A DNA stretch of 26,589 bases from an uncultured Acidaminococcus sp. (GTDB taxonomy: Bacteria; Bacillota; Negativicutes; Acidaminococcales; Acidaminococcaceae), in NCBI GenBank assembly GCA_900538365.1, contig UPXT01000026.1, positions 1 through 26,589 on the forward strand. The letters are read 5' to 3'. Position 1 is the first letter of the stretch, and each line of letters opens with the position of its first letter. Shown here piece by piece: positions 16,301 through 24,194 of this stretch. The position numbers were made by a program, and so were the translations under genes. The notes under the pieces are model-generated. The model did not search any database and was not told where the DNA came from. It saw only the letters and a program-made list of their open reading frames with translations.

Positions 16301-16363
16301 TGCCGCATCAAGGACAATCAAAACCACGAAATGATGAACGACGAGGAGGATGCAAATGGCTGA
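13337..16363 (+). CDS. addB: AddB subunit of the AddAB helicase-nuclease
   Basis: This 1008-residue DNA-repair subunit processes double-strand breaks for RecA loading together with AddA. The C-terminal PD-(D/E)XK nuclease shows VVGNLIH, LSGQIDRID and MDYKTGG (Asp872, Lys874). Four cysteines form the usual AddB Fe-S staple: Cys713 in LTCPF, then Cys979, Cys983 and Cys989 in GKCPDYCPARDIC. The N-terminus (MEKTLWITGLGETMRQ) lacks a Walker A GxGKT, so this half is an inactive helicase fold. The ATG at 13337 follows AAAGGAGG; a longer ORF to 13211 is open but would start inside the terminator and promoter region. It overlaps addA by 8 bases. Identification is good, although the sequence is divergent. 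Confidence 0.9.
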   Translation: MEKTLWITGLGETMRQDFLKEAAQYPYGKALFLVPNLYFRNLVRRYGVIKTSTIDALPREILRLNGRENERMLVSRDTQARIASEAIEYLAGKDLLPYFKSLADKKGFRDSVVQLLTELETCHVTGEEFKNAVLSWNREAKRGGEKDKEIALILSAYEALMNERQLCDLNGLYDKALDVLQDSEAIITWEKLYFSEFNELTGLQMALVKALGKRVSISFGLFYDESRPDLSEATRKLEEDLLGDGYEKKLAPKKMSRPEDLAYFADTFPKGRDDAVAARHIYLGEASSVDSEIKMVLTDVKKKLKSGVAPHEILLLVRNLNDYQGLGRYMEEYGLLSTLADVTDLAGQPLPLFLTKLWEAALVRDDTAPLLALMKTTLMQELFHVDRASVSRLVEESYIESPSFLLERICHLTGVLDLMPLFEGLQTPKNCTQWRDYIDERLTEWDLVRTFGRLHQEGKVTLSEVKIMAQSQDFVRAFFDRLEALFEAVGSKNLPIGLGDILSYWKEALIGTAVTLTPGHEEGIRIMEASDIQGVPYPYVYILGVRDGLFPAISRESWLYSDEERTELAALDIPLSTSVRRLARDRFFFASAVSLAEKEVHLSWFADDEGGASYYIERLRHFFMPHALPFETYHTDVHDCYSETQMVRYLMEAETLGEKEAAYLANHIDPEIPQRALKEKKRFAIKSLYNGYLGPQEETLHLSASQLDGFLTCPFMHLFTHIWKLEVKEAKTAFPTPDVVGNLIHLTLSRFMGHHLGEPLFTKELDTLWQELEREYQTTYAEMEQKGDIPRSRYSDHIRKSYEAWLKRWLRMEVDYEEKSSTGLTACAVEKAFGRKGAAWPPYDLTVDGKKVYLSGQIDRIDRSESGYLIMDYKTGGRPTTTRMDEGKAVQLPIYIKVLERNLGLIPQQIFGAIYGDIRTGRRVGGIWSSLGKAAKEAPKSVRGKDMEDVLKISEDAIAAAVRRMRSGDFAAEPYHGKCPDYCPARDICRIKDNQNHEMMNDEEDANG

Positions 16364-19300
16364 TTTCACTAGAGAACAAATCCTTGCCATTACCACATTG
16401 GACCGGAACGTCTCCGTCTCTGCTGGGGCGGGGTCTGGAAAAACGCGGGTCCTTGTTGAGCGTTTCCTCACCATTTTGAGAGACCCTGAAAAAAGTGCTG
16501 ACAGGATCCTAGCCATTACCTTTACCCGCAAGGCGGCCCGGGAAATGCGGGAGCGCATCCGCAAATCCCTTCTTGAAGAAGTGGGGAGGAGTAGCGGTGA
16601 ACTGAGGACCCATTTCGAGGAAGAACTGCGCCACCTTGATGGTGCGCCCATTACGACCATTGACGGCTTCTGTTCCCAGATCCTGCGCGACCATCCCGTT
16701 GAAGCAGGAATGGACCCGCAGTTTACGGTGAAGGAAGAATATGAAGTAAAAGAATTCCAGGCTTCCGTCATCGATGCCTTCCTGCGGGATCTGCTCAAAA
16801 AGGAAGACGAGGACCTGGAGCTTTTATTGGGTCTTTATCACCCGGGGCGGCTTGGCAGCATGCTTTATGGTCTCATTGATATCCTGCCGGACCTCATGGC
16901 CTTGGGAGACCTTTCCGCCCCTTATGCAGTGAACAAGGATGATTGGGAAACGGCAAAGATCCATGCAGAAGAAACTTTCCTTGCTATGCTCGCCTCTGGG
17001 GCAGACCTAAAACCTTCTAAGACGAAAGACGCCCTCCTGGAACTTCAAAACGTACGGACGGTCTATCATGAAGCCCTTGCCGCAAATGATCTTGAAACTG
17101 TCCTTCCCTTCATGAATCTTATCCGTGCGGCAGGAAAAGCGGCCCCTCTCATCAAGGAGTGGAAAGAGGCCTTAATCAAACTCCAAGGTTACGCACGCAA
17201 TAAAGCAGCCATTCCTTATGCCAAAGCGTGGAATAGCCTGCTGCACCGCCTTTCGGAACGTCTCGAAGAAGAATCATTGCGTCAGGAAATCTTTAGTTTT
17301 TCTTTCCTTGCAGGACGGGCAGTTTCCCTCTTGCGGGATCACCCTGAAATCTGCCGTGCCTACCAGCACCGTTTTGACTACATCATGGTCGACGAATTCC
17401 AGGATACGAATGAGCAGCAAAAAGAACTGGTCTACCTCCTTTCTGGGGCGACGGCAAGTGAGCTGCGGGGAAAGAACCTTTTTATCGTCGGCGATGCCAA
17501 GCAGTCCATTTACCGTTTCCGCGGCGCTGATGTCACGGTCTTCCGCGTCGTCCGTGATGACATCATGAAAACGGGCGGCACGGACATTGTTATGGCCGAT
17601 AACTTCCGCTCTGCGCCGGAAATCATCGAGTCCTGCAACTGTCTCTTCCGGGACCTCTTGGGGACGAATCCCCAAAAGGCGGTCATGGCTCAGGACCTTG
17701 TGCCCCATCAGAAAAGAACGCAAAAGCCCATCCTTGCCATCATTGACCAAGAAGATGGCACCTTTCCAGATGCCCAGCGAGCCGAAGCCCAGTGGGTGGC
17801 ACAAAAGATTGACGCCGTCGTAAAAAGTCATGAGGAACTGGGCTATGGGGATATTGCCATTCTCGTACCGGCCATCCGTCTTGCCGAGCCCTATGCCGCG
17901 GCCCTTGCTGAGGCCCATATTCCCTATACTATGACGGATGGGAAGGGGTTTTATGAACAGCAGGAGATCATTGACATCATCACCATCATGACCGCCGTTC
18001 TCTCGCCTGATGTGGATTGGGCTATGGCCGGCGTCCTTCGATCTCCGTACGGCGGCCTCACAGACCAGGAAATCCTTGGCCTTTTGCACACGTATCCTCA
18101 AAAAAACCTGTGGGAGAGTCTGTCCCAATCTATTGAACCAAGTCATGTCAAGCTTTGGAAGAAACTCACGGCCCTCATGCACGTGGCCCGCTTGGGCTCC
18201 CTGCCGGAACTTTTTGATACCATCATGGAGACGCTCCATGTGGAAAGTCTCCTTCTTGCCATGCCCCATGGCCGGGAAAAGATGGCCAACGTGTGGAAAC
18301 TACGTTCCATGGCCGCGTCCTTTGCTATGCAGGAAGGAGGCGGCAGCGAGGACTTTTTGGACAGATTGAACCTGATGCGCAGGATGCAGGCCCGGGAAAG
18401 CGGCGCAGCCCTAGAACCGGACGCCAAAAGCGTGCAGATCATGACCATCCACAAGTCAAAAGGTCTGGAATTTCCTGCTGTTTTTCTGCCCGACCAGCAG
18501 TATAAATCGCCGCCTGGCAGACTCGGTCTCCAGTATCTTCCTAGCGCCGGCCTTGGCATCATGATTCCTGGTGAAGAAGGGCCGCAAAAGACTGCCCTTT
18601 ATGAAGAGTTGAGCGAGGAAAATCGCGCCCTTGAGTGGGAAGAAAAGAAACGTCAGCTTTATGTCGCCATGACGCGGGCTGAAAAATACCTCTTTCTGTC
18701 GGCTGCAGTAAGTGAAGAAAAAGAAGCCGCAAGAAGAGAAAAACGGGCCAAAGGCAGTGTCAAGAGCCCGGAAAATTGGTACGAAAGCCTGAGGCGGATT
18801 TTCCATGATGGTGAAGGAAAGGACCTCGTCGACTGGGTAGAACTGAAAGCTTCGGAAATCCTTGCCGCTCCACTTCCCCTGAGCGTCCGGGAAGCGCCGC
18901 CTCTTGAACTGGAAGCGGACGCCTTTGAAAAATTGAAACCGGTGGAATTTCCCCAGAGAGTGCTTCTCAGCGCCTCGGCCCTTGGAATCTATGACCTTTG
19001 CCCGCGCCGCTACTTCTACCAGTATCGGATTCATATGCCGAACCTTGACCCTGATGTGGTGGGAACGGGGAGCGTCCGCATTGCGCCGGCAACGCTGGGG
19101 ACCTATATCCATAAAGTCTTGGAGCTTTCCCGCACGGCACCTGTCAAGGAAGCAAAGGAACTGGCGCTTCTTGAAGAAGCATACAGCGATGGGGAAAAGG
19201 CCGTTCTTCGAAAAGAGGGAGGGCCTCTCATTGATGCGTACCTTGCGTCACCTCTTTATGCTGCCTATGAGGATCTTCCCCAAGAAGCAGAAGTCGATTT

Positions 19301-19688
19301 TGAACTGCCGCTTATGAACGTGGGAAATGCGTCTATTTACTTTGACGGCAGCATCGATAAAGTTGTCCATTTGCCGGATGGAACACTTGAAATCATTGAT
19401 TATAAGAGCGGTCATCCGCCCGTAGACGGCATGGAACGAAAAGCCTATTCGCGGCAGCTTGCCATCTATAGCCTTGCCGCCGAGGCCCTCTATCACAAGA
19501 AAGTGAGCAGAGCCTCACTCCATTTTCTGCGCAGCCTCTCGACCTGGGAGCTTACTGACCGGGACCAGGAAGTGTCAGACCTTGAAGCCCTTCTTACAAA
19601 ACTCCAAACCCTTGACGAAGAAGAGAATTTTGAAACAAAGACCGCTGCCTGTACTTATTGCGGCTTTGGCTATTTTTGCAAAAAGTAA
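16356..19688 (+). CDS. addA: AddA subunit: UvrD-type helicase with C-terminal nuclease
   Basis: This 1110-residue motor subunit of AddAB is a superfamily 1 3'-5' helicase. Motifs in order: Walker A SAGAGSGKT (Lys29), Ia ITFTRKAAREMRERI, TIDGFCS, Walker B VDEFQDTN, III VGDAKQSIYRFRGAD, V MTIHKSKGLEFP and VI LYVAMTRAEKYLF. The C-terminal PD-(D/E)XK nuclease has YIHKVLE, DGSIDKV and IIDYKSG (Asp1015, Lys1017). The nuclease is flanked by Cys882 (DLCPRRYF) and a terminal CTYCGFGYFC (Cys1099, 1102, 1108). That is the Fe-S cysteine pattern usually described for AddB, not AddA. The ATG at 16356 is favoured because GAGGAGG ends 6 bases upstream; an ATG at 16350 is too close. Identification is firm. 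Confidence 0.95.
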   Translation: MADFTREQILAITTLDRNVSVSAGAGSGKTRVLVERFLTILRDPEKSADRILAITFTRKAAREMRERIRKSLLEEVGRSSGELRTHFEEELRHLDGAPITTIDGFCSQILRDHPVEAGMDPQFTVKEEYEVKEFQASVIDAFLRDLLKKEDEDLELLLGLYHPGRLGSMLYGLIDILPDLMALGDLSAPYAVNKDDWETAKIHAEETFLAMLASGADLKPSKTKDALLELQNVRTVYHEALAANDLETVLPFMNLIRAAGKAAPLIKEWKEALIKLQGYARNKAAIPYAKAWNSLLHRLSERLEEESLRQEIFSFSFLAGRAVSLLRDHPEICRAYQHRFDYIMVDEFQDTNEQQKELVYLLSGATASELRGKNLFIVGDAKQSIYRFRGADVTVFRVVRDDIMKTGGTDIVMADNFRSAPEIIESCNCLFRDLLGTNPQKAVMAQDLVPHQKRTQKPILAIIDQEDGTFPDAQRAEAQWVAQKIDAVVKSHEELGYGDIAILVPAIRLAEPYAAALAEAHIPYTMTDGKGFYEQQEIIDIITIMTAVLSPDVDWAMAGVLRSPYGGLTDQEILGLLHTYPQKNLWESLSQSIEPSHVKLWKKLTALMHVARLGSLPELFDTIMETLHVESLLLAMPHGREKMANVWKLRSMAASFAMQEGGGSEDFLDRLNLMRRMQARESGAALEPDAKSVQIMTIHKSKGLEFPAVFLPDQQYKSPPGRLGLQYLPSAGLGIMIPGEEGPQKTALYEELSEENRALEWEEKKRQLYVAMTRAEKYLFLSAAVSEEKEAARREKRAKGSVKSPENWYESLRRIFHDGEGKDLVDWVELKASEILAAPLPLSVREAPPLELEADAFEKLKPVEFPQRVLLSASALGIYDLCPRRYFYQYRIHMPNLDPDVVGTGSVRIAPATLGTYIHKVLELSRTAPVKEAKELALLEEAYSDGEKAVLRKEGGPLIDAYLASPLYAAYEDLPQEAEVDFELPLMNVGNASIYFDGSIDKVVHLPDGTLEIIDYKSGHPPVDGMERKAYSRQLAIYSLAAEALYHKKVSRASLHFLRSLSTWELTDRDQEVSDLEALLTKLQTLDEEENFETKTAACTYCGFGYFCKK

Positions 19689-19718
19689 GCAGCCATCCAT
19701 AGCTGCGACGCCATCATC

Positions 19719-19774
19719 AAAAGACCCTGACCGAACCTAGGATTCTGGTTTGGTCAGGGTCTTTTGATTTTTTT
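19719..19774 (+). terminator. Terminator after addA
   Basis: AAAAGACCCTGACCGAACC pairs with GGTTTGGTCAGGGTCTTTT around a 9-base loop, and GATTTTTTT follows. It lies between the convergent addA and LysR genes and may also act weakly on the minus strand. Confidence 0.9.
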
Positions 19775-19850
19775 GGTGCCAGCACCCAACATGGACGTTT
19801 GGAATCATCACCATCAAGGACGTTTGCCCATCGCAGGACAGGTTTCTTTC

Positions 19851-20729
19851 TTAGGGAAGCTCTTCCGCCTGCTCCGTGATATAGGTGATGAAATGCTTAC
19901 TTGATAGCGGCAGAAGGTCCCAGTCCTTATAACAAATTGCAAGATGACGATAAAGGGGCGGGTCAATGGGGATGGTCACGATATCATAGGGATTTCGGTC
20001 CGTCATGAGTTTTGCGAGGATACTGACACCAAGACCGGCTTCGACCATGGTCATGATGGCGTAGTCATCGTGGAGCCTGTAAGCGACATGGGGTTTGATG
20101 CCCTTTTCCCGAAAGGCTTCCATAGGTTCACTATAGTTTCCTTCTTCAAGAAGGATAAAGGAATCGCCAAGGAGGCCTTCCAAGGGAATCGCCTTTTCTT
20201 TTGCCCAGCGGTGGTGCTTGGGGAGTACCGCCACAAGTTCCCCATCCTTAACGGGAATGGTCATTAAGTGGGGACAGGAGTCAGGGGAGACAAAACCAAA
20301 GTCGATGATACCCGACTCGATCCACTCTGGAATGAGCCTGTAATCGCCTTGTTGAAAAATAAATCCCACATTGGGGTAGCGGGCCTTGAATCCTTTGATG
20401 AGGGGCGGCATCCAGCGGCAGGTGATACTTGAGATGGTTCCCACACGGATCATGCCTGTTTCAAGCCCCCTGATTTCCCGGGCTTTTTCTTCCATGGCTT
20501 CGTAACTGTGGAGGACCTGTTCCAAAAAGGGGAAGAGCTGCTGACCTTCTTGGGTAAGGGTAATGCCGTTTCTGGAACGGATCAGGAGCTTAAAGGACAG
20601 CTCCTCTTCAAGAGAGGCCATCATCTGACTAATGGAGGATTGGGTGTATCCTAGTGCACGGGCGGCTTTTGTGAAACTCCCAAGGCGCAGGATGGTCTGA
20701 AGGGCTTTGAAACGCTGCATAGAAGGCAC
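19851..20729 (-). CDS. LysR-family transcriptional regulator
   Basis: This 292-residue regulator has an N-terminal winged helix (residues about 1-65; GSFTKAARALGYTQSSISQMMASLEEEL is the helix-turn-helix region) and a C-terminal two-lobed effector-binding domain from about residue 90. It is divergent from the phzF-like gene with a 120-base gap containing an inverted repeat, the standard LysR arrangement. It therefore probably controls the phzF-MFS pair and itself in response to an unknown small molecule. Its own -10 is likely TATAAT (complement of 20753-20758). The subgroup is not one I can tie to a known effector. Confidence 0.92.
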   Translation of the reverse strand: MPSMQRFKALQTILRLGSFTKAARALGYTQSSISQMMASLEEELSFKLLIRSRNGITLTQEGQQLFPFLEQVLHSYEAMEEKAREIRGLETGMIRVGTISSITCRWMPPLIKGFKARYPNVGFIFQQGDYRLIPEWIESGIIDFGFVSPDSCPHLMTIPVKDGELVAVLPKHHRWAKEKAIPLEGLLGDSFILLEEGNYSEPMEAFREKGIKPHVAYRLHDDYAIMTMVEAGLGVSILAKLMTDRNPYDIVTIPIDPPLYRHLAICYKDWDLLPLSSKHFITYITEQAEELP

Positions 20730-20768
20730 CTACTTTCTTATTTGCTGCCCTTATTATACATCACTATT

Positions 20769-20786
20769 TCTAATTTATTCATTAGA
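20769..20786. promoter_or_regulatory. Inverted repeat in the LysR/phzF intergenic region
   Basis: TCTAAT (20769-20774) and ATTAGA (20781-20786) are perfect 6-base arms around TTATTC. The span includes T-N11-A-like spacing, as LysR proteins prefer. It lies upstream of the TATAAT of the LysR gene, overlapping its expected -35 region, so binding could both repress lysR and activate phzF. Confidence 0.5.
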
Positions 20787-20849
20787 TAAATTCGTTTTAC
20801 TTATTCTTATCTCCGTGGTATCCTTCCTTTAGAAATGGAGGAAGTGACG

Positions 20850-21638
20850 ATGAAACAATATATTGTCGATGCCTTTACGGATACCGTCTTTAAGGGGAAT
20901 CCCGCTGCTGTCTGTATCTTGGATGCGTGGATTCCAGACGCAACCATGATGAAAATAGCCATGGAAAACCGTTTTTCCGAAACAGCTTTTGCCGTACAGG
21001 AAGGGGCGATGTACCATCTACGCTGGTTTACGCCAGGCGGGGAAATTGACCTCTGCGGTCATGCAACCCTTGCCACGGCCTATATCCTGTTCCATTTTTA
21101 TGAGAAGGATGCGCAGGAAATTTGCTTCAAGACCTTGAGCGGGCCCTTAATGGTACGCCGTGAGGGAAACCTTATCTGTATGGATTTTCCCGCCTATTCC
21201 CTCATGCCTGTCCCCGTCACTGATGCTATGGCAGGTGCCATCGGAGTCCGTCCGGAACGGGCCTATATAGGACGGGATCTTATCTGCGTTCTTTCAGACG
21301 AAGCAGCGGTCAGGAACGCAAAAATCAACCAACAAAAAGCCCTTGACCTAAACGGACTGCTCCTCCACATTACGGCCTGCGGGAAGGACTATGACTGCGT
21401 AAGCCGCAGCTTTGCGCCGAAATTAGGTGTGCCGGAAGACCCAGTCTGCGGGTCCGGCCACTGTCATATGGTTCCTCTTTGGTCTGCCATCTTAGGAAAA
21501 AATGAGATCAAAGCTTTTCAAGCATCGGAACGGACCGGTGTCCTTTATACCAAAATGAAGGGCAGCCGGGTGGAACTTGCCGGCAAGGCCGCCCTTTATT
21601 CCATAGGTGAACTTGTTTTTCCCATGGAGGTAAGATAA
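20850..21638 (+). CDS. PhzF-family isomerase-like protein
   Basis: This 262-residue cytoplasmic protein has the two-halved, DapF-like PhzF fold. Recognised motifs are KGNPAAVCIL near the start, the catalytic Glu in ENRFSETAF (about Glu44), TPGGEIDLCGHATLATAY, and the C-terminal DPVCGSGHCHM that mirrors the first half. PhzF itself isomerises an intermediate of phenazine synthesis, but most family members have unknown substrates and no phenazine genes are present here. The ATG at 20850 is used because GGAGGAAG (about 20837-20844) fits as its ribosome site; an ATG at 20835 lies within that site. The MFS gene starts on the base after its stop, so the two form an operon. Confidence 0.87.
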   Translation: MKQYIVDAFTDTVFKGNPAAVCILDAWIPDATMMKIAMENRFSETAFAVQEGAMYHLRWFTPGGEIDLCGHATLATAYILFHFYEKDAQEICFKTLSGPLMVRREGNLICMDFPAYSLMPVPVTDAMAGAIGVRPERAYIGRDLICVLSDEAAVRNAKINQQKALDLNGLLLHITACGKDYDCVSRSFAPKLGVPEDPVCGSGHCHMVPLWSAILGKNEIKAFQASERTGVLYTKMKGSRVELAGKAALYSIGELVFPMEVR

Positions 21639-22844
21639 ATGAGAAAAGAGTCTTCTTTGCGCAGTGCCCTTTTTTTAGGACTCATTGCCTGCCTCATCTA
21701 TGGCCTTGGAGCAGGGCTGCGGGCAAGTATTGGCATCCTGCTCGAACCCATTGCGGATATGACAGGCCTTTCCTATGAAGAGGTCAGTTTTTCCATTGCC
21801 GTCATGCAGATTGTCTTTGGCGCATCCCAGCCTTTATTTGGGCTTTTGGCAGCACGGCGGTCCAATCGTTTCGTTTTGACGTTAGGTGTCCTTTTCATGG
21901 TCTTTTCCGTACTCGGCATCAAGCTATGTGCCAGCTACGGGATGCTCATCGTTACCCTTGGCGTCCTCATGGGCCTTGGAACAGGAGCCATTGCTTTTGG
22001 CCTTGTCCTGTCGTCTGCTATCTCCTTTGTCGGTCAGGAACGGTCCCTTTTTATTGCAGGGCTCCTTAATGCATCGGCGGGGATGGTTAACTTTTTTCTT
22101 GCACCACTCCTTAACGTTTCCCTCCAATATGGCGGTGTACCGGCGACCATGCCCCGGCTTGCCCTTGTTATGGTGCTGCTCATTCCCTGTATCCGCTATC
22201 TGACCAAAAAGGACGCAACACCTAAAGGCGGGACCGATGCTTCCCATCATATGGGGCTTGGAGAAATCCAGTCGGCCTTGGGGGAACGGATTTACCAGCT
22301 GCTCCTTGCCGGGTTTTCAACGTGCGGGTTCCATATGGTCATCATTGAATCCCATCTTTTTTCCCAGTTTGTCTCCTATGGGATTCCTAAGATGGAAGCA
22401 AGTTGGGCCTTTTCTTTTTATGGCATTGCGACCATTGCGGGCGCCCTGTTGTCTGGGTATGCAAGTTCTCGTCTTAAAAAGGGCAGGCTCCTTTCCTTTT
22501 ACTATGGATTCCGTGCTCTATGGGTGCTTTTCTACCTTTTTGTCCTGCCTAAAACGATGACAACGGCCATCCTTTTTGCAGTAGGTCTTGGTCTTACTGG
22601 GGATGCCACGGTATCGCCCACATCGGGCGTCTTGAGCGGACATTTTCCCCTTCATCAAGTGGCAACCCTCATGGGGCTGCTCTTTTTTGCCCATCAGATT
22701 GGCGGCTTCTTGAGTGCTTATTTGGGCGGCCTTTCCTATCAGCTTTTTGGCAATTATACGCTCATTTGGTTGATTGACGTTGCCCTCTGTTTGGAGGCGA
22801 GTGTGGCAAGTTATCTGATCCGGGAAGAAAAAGCCGAAGCCTAA
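21639..22844 (+). CDS. MFS transporter
   Basis: This 401-residue integral membrane protein has about 12 hydrophobic helices in two halves around a charged loop near residues 185-215 (TKKDATPKGGTDASHH). It has the major facilitator features of small Gly-rich loops, with basic residues after helix 2 (LLAARRSNRF). The ribosome site GGAGGTAAG lies at the end of phzF. The substrate is unknown. Its place directly after phzF and under the divergent LysR suggests that it moves the substrate or product of the PhzF-like enzyme. Confidence 0.88.
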   Translation: MRKESSLRSALFLGLIACLIYGLGAGLRASIGILLEPIADMTGLSYEEVSFSIAVMQIVFGASQPLFGLLAARRSNRFVLTLGVLFMVFSVLGIKLCASYGMLIVTLGVLMGLGTGAIAFGLVLSSAISFVGQERSLFIAGLLNASAGMVNFFLAPLLNVSLQYGGVPATMPRLALVMVLLIPCIRYLTKKDATPKGGTDASHHMGLGEIQSALGERIYQLLLAGFSTCGFHMVIIESHLFSQFVSYGIPKMEASWAFSFYGIATIAGALLSGYASSRLKKGRLLSFYYGFRALWVLFYLFVLPKTMTTAILFAVGLGLTGDATVSPTSGVLSGHFPLHQVATLMGLLFFAHQIGGFLSAYLGGLSYQLFGNYTLIWLIDVALCLEASVASYLIREEKAEA

Positions 22845-22879
22845 ATCGCTCCGATTTGTTATAGTTAGGTGCTCCATTA

Positions 22880-23020
22880 CTCTTTAAAGAAATTGGAAAA
22901 GCAGTGGGCATGACCCATCGTACAATGAACCATCCCCCGTTTGGGATAGGTAGAAATGCTGTGAATAATGAGTTAAAACGCGAAGGCGGAAACAAAGAAC
23001 CTATATATTCCAATATGCAT
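22880..23020 (+). pseudogene. Possible N-terminal remnant of an IS30-type transposase
   Basis: The reading frame gives KEIGKAVGMTHRT and, after about 12 unrelated residues, VNNELKREGGNKEP. Joined, these look like the helix-turn-helix of IS30-family transposases (an IAKxxGxSxxTVxxELKR type pattern). There is no upstream start and no catalytic domain. The surrounding 22845-23163 region holds no other gene. The match is by eye and weak. Confidence 0.3.
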
Positions 23021-23059
23021 AATGATAGAATCTATTCATGTATACCGAATGTAAAAAAC

Positions 23060-23105
23060 ACACCATCAAACGCATATCTATGTTCGATGGTGTACTTTCT
23101 ATTTA
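23060..23105. terminator. Hairpin between the MFS and LysR genes
   Basis: ACACCATC (23060-23067) and GATGGTGT (23086-23093) form the stem with extra AAC/GTT pairing. On the minus strand it is followed by GTTTTTTAC, so it can end the second LysR gene; on the + strand a T-rich tail follows. Confidence 0.7.
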
Positions 23106-23163
23106 TTCTTTTTTCTTTGGTTTGATTGCTGGAGATGAAAGCGCAGGCAAGCTTGACCGCTTC

Positions 23164-24087
23164 TTAGCCCTTTCCCTTCCCATCAAACTCTTTCTTTAGC
23201 AGTTCAATCAAATATTTCTCCGCTTTATTCAGATACGTTCCTTTTTTATAAAGGGCTTGGATGGGAAAGACAGGCGGTTGGCTGCTGTAGGAAAAGCTTG
23301 TCCCCTTTTGCTTGTCCCCGAGGATGATGACCGTGCGCTGGGGGACGATGGTATAGCCCATCCCGCAGGCAGCAAGCTGGACGGCATCATAGCTGCTGTC
23401 CACTTCCGTGAGAATATTGGGGATGATGCCTTCTTTTTGGAAGACACGGTCCACAATGGTGCGGATGAAGTGTTTTTTCTTGACGGCAATAAAGGGCTTT
23501 TTGCCAATCTTCTTGAGGTTAATGCGGCGTACTCCTTTATCCAAAAAATCCGCATCGCTGAAAAAATCCGGTGCGGCAATGAGGGGAACCGCTTCGTTAT
23601 AGATATGCTCCTTATGGATTCCTACAGGCAGTTCGTCATCAAAATAGGGGACGATGATAAAGGAGACCTTCCCCATTTGCAGAAGTTCCAAGAGATCACT
23701 CGTGCCGCCTTCTTTTAAAAAGAGCTGGGAGGCAGGGTACTTTGCACGCAGGCACCTCAGAACAGGGCGAAACATATAACCGGCGCGGCCTGATGGGATG
23801 CCGACAATGATATCGCCGGAGCTTCCTACCTTGAGATCGGCAATGCGGTTTTTCATATCCGTTTTTTCGCGGAGAATGAGGCGTGCCGTCTTAACGTAGA
23901 TGCGCCCAGCGTCCGTGAGTGTTAACGGCTGATGGGAGCGGTCAAAAAGTTTGGCCCCCACGTCCTTTTCAATTTGGGCCAAGGCATAGCTCAGGGATGG
24001 CTGGGAAATGAAAAGTTCTTTGGATGCTTGGGTGATGTTTCGGCAGTCCGCTACCGTGACAACATATTGCAGTTCTCGAAAATCCAT
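23164..24087 (-). CDS. LysR-family transcriptional regulator
   Basis: This 307-residue regulator has an N-terminal winged helix (MDFRELQYVVTVADCRNITQ onward, residues about 1-60, with SQPSLSYALAQIEKDVG as the recognition helix) and an effector-binding domain from about residue 90 (GDIIVGIPSGRAGYMF). It resembles the CynR/CitR-like group in general layout, but I cannot name an effector. It is transcribed in the same direction as, and downstream of, the symporter-hydrolase pair, from which it is separated by a terminator. A TATAAT (complement of 24133-24138) is its likely -10. It may regulate that pair, which is an inference from proximity only. Confidence 0.92.
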   Translation of the reverse strand: MDFRELQYVVTVADCRNITQASKELFISQPSLSYALAQIEKDVGAKLFDRSHQPLTLTDAGRIYVKTARLILREKTDMKNRIADLKVGSSGDIIVGIPSGRAGYMFRPVLRCLRAKYPASQLFLKEGGTSDLLELLQMGKVSFIIVPYFDDELPVGIHKEHIYNEAVPLIAAPDFFSDADFLDKGVRRINLKKIGKKPFIAVKKKHFIRTIVDRVFQKEGIIPNILTEVDSSYDAVQLAACGMGYTIVPQRTVIILGDKQKGTSFSYSSQPPVFPIQALYKKGTYLNKAEKYLIELLKKEFDGKGKG

Positions 24088-24152
24088 AGGCCCTCCATAG
24101 AAACAGTCGAATTGATTTCTTGTTTTTCATCAATTATATCATATCGAATTAG

Positions 24153-24186
24153 AAAAAGAGCCTTTTCCTGAAAGGAAAGACTCTTT
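24153..24186 (-). terminator. Terminator of the symporter-hydrolase operon
   Basis: Read on the minus strand, AAAGAGTCTTTCCTTT pairs with AGGAAAAGGCTCTTT and ends in TTTTTC. It begins 9 bases beyond the hydrolase stop. Confidence 0.8.
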
Positions 24187-24194
24187 GATTTACC

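Noticed and set aside
20835..21638. Phenazine biosynthesis
   Set aside because: Only a PhzF-family protein is present; most members of this family are unrelated to phenazine and no other phz genes are visible.
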